Below are positions 40,442-50,536 of a stretch of 64,000 nt of DNA, piece after piece; the stretch's first letter is position 1, and every line of letters begins with the position of its first letter. The position numbers were made by a program, and so were the translations under genes. The DNA comes from Herbinix sp. (GTDB lineage: Bacteria > Bacillota > Clostridia > Lachnospirales > Lachnospiraceae): positions 1 to 64,000 of the forward strand of contig JAQSYO010000023.1 of the NCBI GenBank assembly GCA_029256105.1, read 5' to 3'. The notes under the pieces are model-generated. The model saw only the letters and a list, made by a program, of their open reading frames with translations, had not been told where the DNA came from and ran no database searches.

Positions 40442-41735
40442 AACAGTATATATTGCGATTAGTGCAGATATCCTACATCATGGACATATCAATCTTATTA
40501 ATAAAGCAGCAGAGTTAGGTGAGCTAACAGTTGGCGTATTAACCGATGAGGCGGTTGCCAGTTATAAGAGATATCCGATTTTAACATATGAGGAGCGTTA
40601 TGGAATTATTGCCAGTATCAAAGGGGTTCAACAAGTAGTTCCACAATCGAGTATTGATTATGTTGAAAATTTAGAAAATCTAAAGCCGGATTATGTTGTT
40701 CACGGAGACGATTGGATTGGAAGCATACAAAGCAAGGTTAGGACTAGAGTAATTGATACATTAAAATTGTGGGGTGGAGAGTTAGTTGAGATACCTTATA
40801 CCCAAGGAGTAAGTATTGATAAGTTAAATTCTGTTCTGCAAAAAGAAGGTGTAATGCCAGAATTACGTCGGAAGAGATTGAAGCAACTTCTTAAACTTAA
40901 ACCTGTTGTTAGAGTTTTAGAGGCGCACAATGGATTAAGTGGATTGGTAGTTGAAAATACTAAAGTAATAAAGGATGAAAAAATAGAAAGCTTTGATGCA
41001 ATGTGGCTTTCGAGTTTAACGGATAGTACTGCAAAGGGAAAACCAGATATCGAGTTGGTAGATATGACTTCCAGAATTAGTACAATCAACGAGATAATGG
41101 AGGTCACAAGTAAGCCCATTATTATGGATGGTGATACAGGGGGACAAATCGAGCATTTTGTATATAACGTAAAAACACTTGAGAGAATGGGTGTTTCAGC
41201 AATTATAATTGAGGATAAGATAGGACTAAAGAAGAATTCTTTATTTGGAACAGAGGTAGTTCAAACCCAGGATACGATTGAACATTTTTGCGAAAAGATT
41301 AAAGCAGGCCGGCAGGCGGCGCAGACCGATGAATTTATGATAATAGCCCGATTAGAATCTTTAATATTAAGACAGGGTATGGAAGATGCAATTATTAGAG
41401 CTAAGGCTTATGTCGAAGCCGGAGCTCAAGGAATTATGATCCATAGTAGGGAGAAAACACCGGACGAGATTTTTGAATTTTGTGAAAAATATCAAGAATT
41501 TGGTGCTAATATACCATTGGTTGTTGTACCTACCTCCTTCAATCAAGTATATGAAAAAGAATTTATGGAGCATGGGGTTAGTATAGTTATCTATGCCAAT
41601 CACCTAATTAGAAGTGTATATCCAGCAATGAAGGATACGGCAGAATTAATTTTAACTAATGAAAGATGCTATGAAGCAGACCGAGATATTATGCCAATTA
41701 AGGAAGTACTGACCTTAATACCGGGAGGAAATTAA
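40434..41735 (+). CDS. Phosphoenolpyruvate mutase with N-terminal cytidylyltransferase domain
   Basis: N-terminal YIAISADILHHGHINLI (HxGH); C-terminal PEP mutase motif IIEDKIGLKKNSLFG, PIIMDGDTGGQ, ARLESLI. Confidence 0.93.
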   Translation: MNKTVYIAISADILHHGHINLINKAAELGELTVGVLTDEAVASYKRYPILTYEERYGIIASIKGVQQVVPQSSIDYVENLENLKPDYVVHGDDWIGSIQSKVRTRVIDTLKLWGGELVEIPYTQGVSIDKLNSVLQKEGVMPELRRKRLKQLLKLKPVVRVLEAHNGLSGLVVENTKVIKDEKIESFDAMWLSSLTDSTAKGKPDIELVDMTSRISTINEIMEVTSKPIIMDGDTGGQIEHFVYNVKTLERMGVSAIIIEDKIGLKKNSLFGTEVVQTQDTIEHFCEKIKAGRQAAQTDEFMIIARLESLILRQGMEDAIIRAKAYVEAGAQGIMIHSREKTPDEIFEFCEKYQEFGANIPLVVVPTSFNQVYEKEFMEHGVSIVIYANHLIRSVYPAMKDTAELILTNERCYEADRDIMPIKEVLTLIPGGN

Positions 41736-41738
41736 TTC

Positions 41739-42887
41739 ATGATTAATGTAGAAGATTTATATGAATTCTTACAGGATAAAGGGATTTGCTATTTTACTGG
41801 AGTACCTGATTCTCAATTAAAACCATTCTGTGACTTTATTACACTAAAGCATGGGACTGGGAATCGGCATATCATTGCAGCAAATGAAGGTAATGCGGTA
41901 GCGTTGGCTGCGGGCTATCATTTAGCTACTGGAATGGTCGGTATGGTTTATATGCAAAATTCTGGGCTTGGGAATGCGGTGAATCCAATTACATCTCTAA
42001 CCGATCTTGAGGTATATGGCATCCCTGTAATATATATGATTGGTTGGCGTGGACAGCCAGGTGTAAAGGATGAGCCTCAGCATATAAAACAAGGTAAAAT
42101 TACTCTCGACCTTTTAAAACTTTTAGATATTGAATATATTATATTAACTGAAAATACAACTTTAGAGGATGTTAAAGTAGGCTATTCTGATATCTTTGAG
42201 AAAGCTATAAAAGAAGGAAGAAGCGTAGCCTTTGTAGTGGAGAAGGATGCATTTGAAAATGCAGGTAAAACAGTAAATAATAACACAAACTGTATGACGA
42301 GGGAAGAAGCCATTCAGATAATTGTAGATTTTCAGGATAAAGATGATATCATTGTGTCCACTACTGGAAAAACTTCTAGAGAATTATTTGAATACCGTGA
42401 GGCTAAGGGTGAGGGTCATGAGAAGGATTTTCTGACCGTAGGTTCCATGGGACATGCGTCCATGATAGCCACAGCTATCGCTGAGAATTCTGCAAGAAAG
42501 GTTTGGTGCATTGATGGAGATGGAGCTTTAATTATGCACACCGGTGCTGCAGCTTTGATAGGATGTAGAAAACCGAAAAATCTTTATCATATTTTATTGA
42601 ATAATGGTGCTCATGAAACTGTTGGTGGGATGCCTACCATTTCCTATTCTATTGATTGGGTAACAGTGATGAATGCACTAGGCTATCAGAAATCGTACAA
42701 AGCCTCAACAAGAAAAGAGTTATATGATATTCTCTCCGTGGCTAGGTTATCCGAGGGGCCGATATATATTGAAATACTGTTAAATGTGTCCTCTAGGGAA
42801 AACCTTACTAGGCCAACAATTAAGCCAATTGATAATAAAAAAGAATTTATGAGGTTTGTCAAAAATAATGCAGTAAGTTCCAAATAA
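41739..42887 (+). CDS. Phosphonopyruvate decarboxylase
   Basis: TPP enzyme: YFTGVPDSQLKPFCDFI, AANEGNAVALAAGYHLATG, IDGDGALIMHTGAAALIGCRKPKNLYHILLNNGAHETVGGMPT; adjacent to PEP mutase. Confidence 0.93.
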   Translation: MINVEDLYEFLQDKGICYFTGVPDSQLKPFCDFITLKHGTGNRHIIAANEGNAVALAAGYHLATGMVGMVYMQNSGLGNAVNPITSLTDLEVYGIPVIYMIGWRGQPGVKDEPQHIKQGKITLDLLKLLDIEYIILTENTTLEDVKVGYSDIFEKAIKEGRSVAFVVEKDAFENAGKTVNNNTNCMTREEAIQIIVDFQDKDDIIVSTTGKTSRELFEYREAKGEGHEKDFLTVGSMGHASMIATAIAENSARKVWCIDGDGALIMHTGAAALIGCRKPKNLYHILLNNGAHETVGGMPTISYSIDWVTVMNALGYQKSYKASTRKELYDILSVARLSEGPIYIEILLNVSSRENLTRPTIKPIDNKKEFMRFVKNNAVSSK

Positions 42888-42912
42888 ATAAGTAAAGATA
42901 ATGGGAGGAATC

Positions 42913-44043
42913 ATGGATTTTCATTATAATATACCGACCAAGGTAAGCTTTGTAAACTATGAGCAAACAATGGAATACCTCTATGGCGGCAAATTTATAA
43001 ATAAGCATATTTTATTGGTCATGTCGGTGCGTATGATGGAACGATTTGGTTTCTCTGAAATAATTGAAGATTTAAAAAAGAACAATCATGTTACCCATAT
43101 TGTAGAAGCACCACCAAATCCAACGGAAATGGATATTCTGGAAGCATTGAATTTAATAGCTGTTGATTATGAGATAGTAATTGCGTGTGGTGGTGGCAGT
43201 GTGATTGATTTGGCAAAAGCAATCATCGCCCTATCTTATAAGAGAACACAGGTTTCACAAGTAATAAAGGATGCTATTATAAAAAAAGAATACCTTCAAC
43301 ATGAGAAAAAGGTTGAATTTATTGCTGTTCCTACAACAGCGGGAACTGGATCTGAGGTCACTAGATGGGCAACAGTATGGGATAGTAGCAGAGAAATGAA
43401 AATGTCAGTAGATGCTCCCTGGTTGGCACCAAGTGTAGCATATATTATTCCTGAATTAACCATGAAATTATCAAATCGATTGACCCTAAGTACTGGACTA
43501 GATGCGTTGACACACGCAATAGAAAGTTATTGGTCTAAAAAAAGCAACGCAATTAGCAGAGAGCTATCAAAATCAGCAATACATCTTATAACTAAATATT
43601 TACCTAAGGTACTGAAGGACCCTGATCATCTAGAATATAGAACGAAGATGAGCTTGGGTTCCGTATTTGCAGGGCTTGCCTTTGCCAATACTAGAACTAC
43701 GGCATGCCATTCTATCTCCTACCCTTTAACTATGAGATATGGAGTAGAACATGGATTTGCAGCAGCCATTACCCTAATACCAATAATGAGATTAAACAGA
43801 GAGAGTATTGTCGAAATAGATGAATTTATGAACTCATATGGTGGGTCCTCAATTGATGATATGCAAGAATGGCTGGATGAGATATGTAGAGATATACAAC
43901 GATTAAGATTGAGCTCGTTTGGAATTCATAAAGAGGATATTAAGATGATAGCAGAGATGTCTTTTACAGCTGGAAGAATGGATAATAATCCGGTGGATAT
44001 TCAGATTGAAGATATAATAGAGATATTAAATGAAATTTTATAA
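42913..44043 (+). CDS. Iron-containing alcohol dehydrogenase, probable phosphonoacetaldehyde reductase
   Basis: ACGGGSVIDLAKAI, PTTAGTGSEVTRWATVWD, TGLDALTHAIESYWS; third gene of phosphonate module. Confidence 0.88.
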   Translation: MDFHYNIPTKVSFVNYEQTMEYLYGGKFINKHILLVMSVRMMERFGFSEIIEDLKKNNHVTHIVEAPPNPTEMDILEALNLIAVDYEIVIACGGGSVIDLAKAIIALSYKRTQVSQVIKDAIIKKEYLQHEKKVEFIAVPTTAGTGSEVTRWATVWDSSREMKMSVDAPWLAPSVAYIIPELTMKLSNRLTLSTGLDALTHAIESYWSKKSNAISRELSKSAIHLITKYLPKVLKDPDHLEYRTKMSLGSVFAGLAFANTRTTACHSISYPLTMRYGVEHGFAAAITLIPIMRLNRESIVEIDEFMNSYGGSSIDDMQEWLDEICRDIQRLRLSSFGIHKEDIKMIAEMSFTAGRMDNNPVDIQIEDIIEILNEIL

Positions 44044-44081
44044 AGTTAATTACTTGAGTTATAGCTGAGAGGGGGGGTTGT

Positions 44082-45500
44082 GTGATAAAAGTAAGTATTA
44101 TTGTCCCGATTTATAATGTCGAAAAATATTTACCTAAATGCATTGATTCACTGGTGTCACAGACACTACAGGAGATTGAAATTATATTGGTGAATGATGC
44201 GTCACCTGACAACTCAGCAGCTATCATGAGGGAATATGTAGGAAAATATTCAAACATAAAATGTATCTATTTAAGCGAAAACAAATGTCTCGGTGGAGCA
44301 AGAAATGAAGGTATTAAAGTTGCGGAAGGTAAGTATGTATCATTTGTCGATAGTGATGATTATGTAGATATTACAATGTTTGATAAAATGTATCAAAAGG
44401 CAGAAGAAACAAGTAGTGAGTTAACATATTGTATGTTTCAAAGAATTGATGAAGCAGGGAAACATTTAAAGAATGATTTTCTGTATCCGCCTGAATTTGC
44501 TGGCGAAATAAGTGAAAACAAAATACGAGGCTATTTTCATAAGCCATCCTACGCTTGGGGTAAATTGTTTAAAAGGGATATAATAATGGACAATAACATT
44601 CTGTTTCCAGAACATTTAAAATATGAAGATAGCTTTTTTATGCTCCAAATTGCTATCAATTTGACTAAAGCTGCTATGGTTCCAGAAGCTTTATATTATT
44701 ATCTGCAGAGAAAAACTTCTATCTTAAATTCCAGAAATACAGAACACCACTTAGAACAAATTAAGGTAGTTGATCTATTTGTTGATGAAATGAAGAAAAA
44801 AGGATACTATCAAAAATACAAAAACGAAATTGAATACTATATTATTAATAGACGATATCTTAAAATACTAAATAACTGTGTATCTAAATACGATGAAATA
44901 CCAATTCATGTCATGAAAGAAACACGAGACTATATAATGAGAAATTTTCCTTCGTATCAATCAAACCCCTATTATTTAAACATAATTGGAGAAGACAGAA
45001 TATTAATGAAAATGAATCGTATCAGTCCGAAGCTGGCAGTATTGTGGAATACTCACCGAAAAACAATTATGAAAAAGCTGGGCAAGAGAAAAGAAAGTTA
45101 TATATACTATCACAAATACTATAGTAAACATAAAGTAAAAATATATAAGTTACTTGATGAGTTACAATCAAAGAATTTAGTTATTGATATAAAGGGAGCA
45201 GATTTGAAAAAGTTGGCTTTTCTTCAAAGTTTAGATAAAAAACATAATGTGTATTTAATAAAAAATTCAACAAGCGACCAACAATTTAATATCGGAGAAA
45301 TTACGCAAGAAGATAATATTATGAATAAAATTAATGTGATTATTGTAGTTAATCCAAGCTTCTGTTGTAAAATTTATGAGTCAGTTCAACGGATCAATTC
45401 TTCAATTCTTGTAGTTAATCTAGAAGACTATTTAGAAGGTTATATTGAATTAAATTATTATGATGATGAAATAAAAAAATTGCGAAATATAATAAAGTAA
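44082..45500 (+). CDS. Glycosyltransferase family 2 protein with long C-terminal extension
   Basis: VSIIVPIYNVEKYLPKCIDSLVSQTLQEIEIILVNDASPDNS; SFVDSDDYVD. Confidence 0.9.
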   Translation: MIKVSIIVPIYNVEKYLPKCIDSLVSQTLQEIEIILVNDASPDNSAAIMREYVGKYSNIKCIYLSENKCLGGARNEGIKVAEGKYVSFVDSDDYVDITMFDKMYQKAEETSSELTYCMFQRIDEAGKHLKNDFLYPPEFAGEISENKIRGYFHKPSYAWGKLFKRDIIMDNNILFPEHLKYEDSFFMLQIAINLTKAAMVPEALYYYLQRKTSILNSRNTEHHLEQIKVVDLFVDEMKKKGYYQKYKNEIEYYIINRRYLKILNNCVSKYDEIPIHVMKETRDYIMRNFPSYQSNPYYLNIIGEDRILMKMNRISPKLAVLWNTHRKTIMKKLGKRKESYIYYHKYYSKHKVKIYKLLDELQSKNLVIDIKGADLKKLAFLQSLDKKHNVYLIKNSTSDQQFNIGEITQEDNIMNKINVIIVVNPSFCCKIYESVQRINSSILVVNLEDYLEGYIELNYYDDEIKKLRNIIK

Positions 45501-45552
45501 TGAAACTGATAACTTCTTTATTGACATAAATTAAAAGTTAGGGGGAAGTATA

Positions 45553-46482
45553 ATGAAGCGTGTTACTGTTATAATGCCAGTTTACAATGCAGAGAAATAT
45601 CTTAAGATAGCGATTGATAGCATATTAAATCAGACATATTCTAATTTTGAATTACTTTTAATCGATGATGCTTCAACAGATGGTAGCGCTGATATAATTA
45701 AACAATATGACGATGAGAGAATAAGACTAGTAAGAAACAAAGTGAATATGGGAATTTCTGGGACTCGTAATAAGGGACTTGAATTATGTAGTACAGAATA
45801 CATAGCTTTACTAGATAATGATGATATCGCTACACCAACTCGCTTAGAAAAGGAAGTTCAATATTTAGACGAAAATCGGGATGTAGATGTAGTTGCAGGA
45901 CAATATTGGAAAATAGATGAGAACGGAGAGTTAACGAATAAGCATACGATTATTCGTACCAACCCTAAGTATATTAAAGCCTATTTAATGTTGGGCAATA
46001 CAATATCCAACGGGACAGCGATGTTTCGAAAAAGCTTTATCAATAAATTTGGCATTAGGTATCAAAATAATTATTATGGGGCGGAGGATTATAAATTTTG
46101 GGTAGAATGTTCGCTACATGGGAAGATTGTAAATTTAGATGAAGTATTTTTACTTTATAGAATGGGTCATAACAATGAAACAAAGAGAGCATTGGAGCAA
46201 GAGAGTGAAGAGAGAATTAAAGCAATTAGCAGTATACATACCTACGCCTTAGAGAAGACTGGGTTTAAATTGAGGGAAGATGAAATCACTATTATTAATA
46301 AGATATTTAAAGAAGAAGGTATTATAAATAATAAGGATGAGTTAGAACAAATATATCGGGCTTTGAAATCAATTGCAAAACAGGCAATGGAGCTGCAGTT
46401 AGATAATGCAAAAGAAGTAATTACTATGTGTAGAAAACGTTATGGAGATAAAGTAGGTAAGGCATTTTACATGTGGGAGTGA
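45553..46482 (+). CDS. Glycosyltransferase family 2 protein
   Basis: VTVIMPVYNAEKYLKIAIDSILNQTYSNFELLLIDDASTDGSADII; LLDNDDIA. Confidence 0.92.
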   Translation: MKRVTVIMPVYNAEKYLKIAIDSILNQTYSNFELLLIDDASTDGSADIIKQYDDERIRLVRNKVNMGISGTRNKGLELCSTEYIALLDNDDIATPTRLEKEVQYLDENRDVDVVAGQYWKIDENGELTNKHTIIRTNPKYIKAYLMLGNTISNGTAMFRKSFINKFGIRYQNNYYGAEDYKFWVECSLHGKIVNLDEVFLLYRMGHNNETKRALEQESEERIKAISSIHTYALEKTGFKLREDEITIINKIFKEEGIINNKDELEQIYRALKSIAKQAMELQLDNAKEVITMCRKRYGDKVGKAFYMWE

Positions 46483-46487
46483 TACAG

Positions 46488-47582
46488 ATGGAGAAAATAG
46501 TTATATTTGGAACTGGTTCAGGCGCAGAGAAAGTTATGATTAATTTTGATGAAAATAGGTATCAAAAAGTAGCGTATGTTGATAATAACAGGGAGATGCA
46601 AAATAAACTATTAAATGGTGTAAAAGTAATTGCGCCTGAGGACCTTTACAAAATAAATTACGATAAAATTATTATTTGCAGTACTGCCTATAAGGATATT
46701 TATCATCAATTAACACAAACCTATCATGTAAATGCAAATAAAATTGTAAACAATTTACATTTTATTAAAAACTTATTAATTGAATATTATAAAAATGAGT
46801 TAGAACGTGATGAAATCGTTGAAGTTATCAGATATCTTGAAAAGCACGACTTAGAAGTTTTCAATTATGAATTTAGTAGAAAATATGATAATTATGAAGT
46901 TGATGTTCAGTTTGACTGCGATGTAAATATGTTCTATGTCTTACATAACGGGAAGAGAATGTATTTTAAGGAGAGCTTTAAAAATAAAGAAAAAGTTATT
47001 AACTATTATAAATTTCTCATTAAGGAGCAGGATATCGCTTCACCACACCGATATGTTACACCAGAAATGCAAGTGGAAGAAGGGGATATAGTTATTGATG
47101 CTGGTGTGGCAGAGGGAAATTTTGCACTAGACATTATTGATAAGGTGAGTAAGATTTATTTAGTTGAAATGGACAGAGAATGGATTAAAGCGTTAAAAAA
47201 TACCTTTAAAGAATATGGTGATAAGGTTATTATTGTAGAGAAATTTTTGACTGATTTCAATGATGAAAATAATATCACAATTGATGAATTAATTGGTTTT
47301 GAAAATATTGATTTTATAAAAATGGACATTGAAGGTGAAGAAATCAAAGGACTAAAAGGGGCTGTGGAATTACTAAAAAGAAGTAAAAGTTTAAAAATGG
47401 ATATTTGTGCTTATCATAACATTAATGATGAACAGAAAATAATCGATTTTTTCAAACAAATTCCATACGAGATAACTACATCCAGAGGGTATATGTTCTT
47501 CATCAATAAGGAAACACATAAGAATAAAGAACAAAGATTAGTCAGAGGCCTAGTAAGAGCAATAAAAAGGTATGAGATATAA
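46488..47582 (+). CDS. FkbM-like methyltransferase with N-terminal nucleotide-binding-like domain
   Basis: EKIVIFGTGSGAEKVMINF; VIDAGVAEGNFALDIIDKVSKIYLVEMD; IDFIKMDIEGEEIKGLKGA. Confidence 0.82.
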   Translation: MEKIVIFGTGSGAEKVMINFDENRYQKVAYVDNNREMQNKLLNGVKVIAPEDLYKINYDKIIICSTAYKDIYHQLTQTYHVNANKIVNNLHFIKNLLIEYYKNELERDEIVEVIRYLEKHDLEVFNYEFSRKYDNYEVDVQFDCDVNMFYVLHNGKRMYFKESFKNKEKVINYYKFLIKEQDIASPHRYVTPEMQVEEGDIVIDAGVAEGNFALDIIDKVSKIYLVEMDREWIKALKNTFKEYGDKVIIVEKFLTDFNDENNITIDELIGFENIDFIKMDIEGEEIKGLKGAVELLKRSKSLKMDICAYHNINDEQKIIDFFKQIPYEITTSRGYMFFINKETHKNKEQRLVRGLVRAIKRYEI

Positions 47583-47713
47583 TATGATAGAGGCTAATAA
47601 ATAAAGAAATAGGTAGTGGATAACAAGCTAAAAATTACATAGTAGCTTTTATCAGATTAATAGATAAGTCTGAACTTTATGTACGAATATATTATTTGAA
47701 AGGACAGGTAAGA

Positions 47714-48202
47714 ATGAAAAAGGAATTAAAAACTGTAACGATAATTGGAGCAATTTTTGTAGGAGTTGTGATAGGGGGTATAACATGCAGTATATTGAAA
47801 AACAAAGAAATAAGAAAGGAAACGAACAGGGTTAATAAATTTAAAGATTATTATAATATATTAAATCAATGGTTTGTGCTAAAAAATAGCGGTAAATCCC
47901 TTGATCAATATTTTGTTAAAAATGGTTATAAAACAATTGCGATATATGGCATGGGAGAAATGGGTAACAGGTTTTATGAAGAATTTAAAAATAGTGGTAA
48001 TGTTAAAATAAGATATGCAATTGACAAGTCTGCCGGAAGCGTTTATTCCGAATTAGAGATAGTTGATGTAGATGATGAACTTGAAAGTGTAGATGCAATT
48101 ATAGTGACCGCTACTTTTGCATTTGATGAGATTAAGGAGAATTTAAGTAGTAAAGTGAATTGTGCTATCATATCTCTCGAGGATGTCGTTTACGAAGCAT
48201 AA
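47714..48202 (+). CDS. Membrane-anchored small protein with Rossmann-like domain
   Basis: N-terminal TM helix; TIAIYGMGEMGNRFYEEFKNSGNVKIRYAIDKSA. Confidence 0.65.
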   Translation: MKKELKTVTIIGAIFVGVVIGGITCSILKNKEIRKETNRVNKFKDYYNILNQWFVLKNSGKSLDQYFVKNGYKTIAIYGMGEMGNRFYEEFKNSGNVKIRYAIDKSAGSVYSELEIVDVDDELESVDAIIVTATFAFDEIKENLSSKVNCAIISLEDVVYEA

Positions 48203-48277
48203 AGTACAGTTTAATGCTGTGAAAAACAACCAATATAAATATAAGATATAAATTAAAAAAAGGGATGGGTTAGGAAA

Positions 48278-49381
48278 ATGAAGATATTAACCTTCTATTT
48301 ACCACAATTTCATACAATACCGGAAAATGATAAATGGTGGGGAAAAGGGTTTACCGAGTGGACAAGTGTAAGGAAAGCTAAGCCATTATTTAATAAGCAT
48401 TATCAGCCAAGAGAACCATTACAGGATAATTACTATAATTTGTTAGACCAAAATGTAATGGAAGAGCAAATGAAATTAGCAGAAAAATATGGAATTGGTG
48501 GATTTTGCTTTTATCATTATTGGTTTTGTGGGAAACAACTTCTTGAAAAGCCAGTTGAGCAATTACTTTGTAATTCAAAAGCTAATTTACCCTTTTGCCT
48601 ATCTTGGGCTAACGAACCGTGGACCAAAGCCTGGAATGGAAAAGAAGGCGAGAAAGAGTTACTACAGGTTCAAGATTATGGTGACGAAAGAGATTGGACC
48701 AAACATTTTATGTATTTGTTACCATTATTTAATGATAAAAGATATATTCGGATGGATGATAAGCCTGTATTTTTAATTTACCGCTCTTTTCATATATTAA
48801 AATGTGACCAAATGTTAAATCTATGGAAAAAGTTAGCGGTTGAAAATGGGTTAAAAGGAATTTATTTTATATCCATGGAAACTGTTTATGAAATAGATAA
48901 TAGGCACAGAGAATTTGATGCTTCTATTGAATTTGAGCCAATGCGTTCGATTAGAGAATTAGGCCAGGAAGTACTAGAAAAAAGACGTCAGAGATTAAGG
49001 AAGCTGGAGAAATATGAAAATACACCGTTTAGTCAGCTTTATTTAGATAAAATATCCTATGATGATTGCTATAAAGTAATTACTAGCAGAGAACACCGAA
49101 ATAAAAACAAAAAGGTATACTTAGGAGCCTTTGTGGATTGGGATAATACCCCTCGAAAAGGGAAAAAAGGGCTAATCATACATGGGGGGTCGCCACAAAA
49201 GTTTAAACAATATTTAAAGCAGCAAATTAAGCGATCAGTGCAACTAAACAATGAATTTTTGTTTATTAATGCATGGAATGAATGGTCTGAAGCTGCCTAT
49301 CTTGAACCGGATAAGAAATACGGGTATGCATACCTTCATTCGGTTAGACAAGCAATAAACGAGACAATTGAAGGAAAGTAG
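48278..49381 (+). CDS. WbsX-like (glycoside hydrolase family 99-like domain) glycan protein
   Basis: ILTFYLPQFHTIPENDKWWGKGFTEWTSVRKAKPLFNKHYQPREP; FCFYHYWFCGKQLLE; NAWNEWSEAAYLEPD. Confidence 0.88.
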   Translation: MKILTFYLPQFHTIPENDKWWGKGFTEWTSVRKAKPLFNKHYQPREPLQDNYYNLLDQNVMEEQMKLAEKYGIGGFCFYHYWFCGKQLLEKPVEQLLCNSKANLPFCLSWANEPWTKAWNGKEGEKELLQVQDYGDERDWTKHFMYLLPLFNDKRYIRMDDKPVFLIYRSFHILKCDQMLNLWKKLAVENGLKGIYFISMETVYEIDNRHREFDASIEFEPMRSIRELGQEVLEKRRQRLRKLEKYENTPFSQLYLDKISYDDCYKVITSREHRNKNKKVYLGAFVDWDNTPRKGKKGLIIHGGSPQKFKQYLKQQIKRSVQLNNEFLFINAWNEWSEAAYLEPDKKYGYAYLHSVRQAINETIEGK

Positions 49382-49392
49382 GTTGATTATAA

Positions 49393-49884
49393 TTGAAAAG
49401 AAATCAGTTTAATATAATCGTTATTAGCTTAATTAGTGGTATTATAGGAAGTACTATAACTTTTTACTTCATTACGAAAAAGAAGGATGAGGAAAACAAA
49501 TTATTAAAGCGAAAAGAAGATAAATTTCGTAAATATTATCAGTTAACTAACGAATGGCTTTTACTAAAAGGTCAAAAAAAATCTATTATTGATTATATGT
49601 TATATATGAATTATAAAAAAATTGCTATTTATGGAATGGGAGAGCTCGGGAATAGACTTTACGAGGAATTAGAGAATTCGTCAATCCAAGTATTGTATGC
49701 GATCGATAAATATCCGGAAAATAATCACAGCAATTTAGAATTTTGTGAATTAAGTACTAACATCAAAAAAGTCGATGCAATTATTGTAACACCTATCTTT
49801 GATTATGAAGTAATCTCATCAGAAATAAGTGATGTTGTGGATTACCCAGTTATCTCCTTGGAAGATATTATATTCCAGAGATAA
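49393..49884 (+). CDS. Membrane-anchored small protein with Rossmann-like domain (paralogue of 47714-48202)
   Basis: N-terminal TM helix; KIAIYGMGELGNRLYEELENSSIQVLYAIDKYP; TTG start. Confidence 0.65.
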   Translation: MKRNQFNIIVISLISGIIGSTITFYFITKKKDEENKLLKRKEDKFRKYYQLTNEWLLLKGQKKSIIDYMLYMNYKKIAIYGMGELGNRLYEELENSSIQVLYAIDKYPENNHSNLEFCELSTNIKKVDAIIVTPIFDYEVISSEISDVVDYPVISLEDIIFQR

Positions 49885-49908
49885 TAAATTAAATAAGGAG
49901 TGAATTCG

Positions 49909-50517
49909 ATGATTGCATTAATAAATTATCAAGGATTAAGAATGTTATCACAAATTTTGAATTCGGTTTATTCCAAAATAGTTATTAAGGCAATAAAGCA
50001 GGTTGGGAGAAACGCCAAATTTGAATATCCAGTTCGTATGGTAGGCGAAGAATTTATTAAGATAGGAGATTGTTTTATCGCCTATCGGAATTTGAGAATT
50101 GAAGTTTATAAAGTGAAGCATATATGTGGCAGAAAGAATCCACTGATTGAGATTGGAAATAATGTAAATATACAACCTAATTGTCATATTGGCTGTATTA
50201 ATCATATAAAAATTGGTAATGGCGTTGTTATAGCTAGTAATGTTTCTATTCTAGATCACTTTCATGGAAATATAGATACCAATGAACTTGATATTACTCC
50301 AGCAAAAAGACAACTCGTATCGAAAGGTGAAATCATTATCGGTGATAATGTATGGCTGGGTGAGAATGTAGTGATTCTTCCTAATGTAAGAATAGGTAAA
50401 GGCGCTATTATAGGGGCTGGAGCTGTTGTTACAAAGGATATTCCTGAATATTCGGTTGCTGGAGGAATTCCAGCGAGAGTGATTAAGCAATTGAGGCAAA
50501 AGGAACTGCGGTTATAG
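49909..50517 (+). CDS. Left-handed beta-helix acyltransferase (serine/maltose O-acetyltransferase-like)
   Basis: Hexapeptide repeats EIGNNVNIQPNCHIG...IGDNVWLGENVVILPNVRIGKGAIIGAGAVVTKDIPEYSVAGGIPARVIK. Confidence 0.92.
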   Translation: MIALINYQGLRMLSQILNSVYSKIVIKAIKQVGRNAKFEYPVRMVGEEFIKIGDCFIAYRNLRIEVYKVKHICGRKNPLIEIGNNVNIQPNCHIGCINHIKIGNGVVIASNVSILDHFHGNIDTNELDITPAKRQLVSKGEIIIGDNVWLGENVVILPNVRIGKGAIIGAGAVVTKDIPEYSVAGGIPARVIKQLRQKELRL

Positions 50518-50536
50518 GAAAGGGAAAAATTATATT

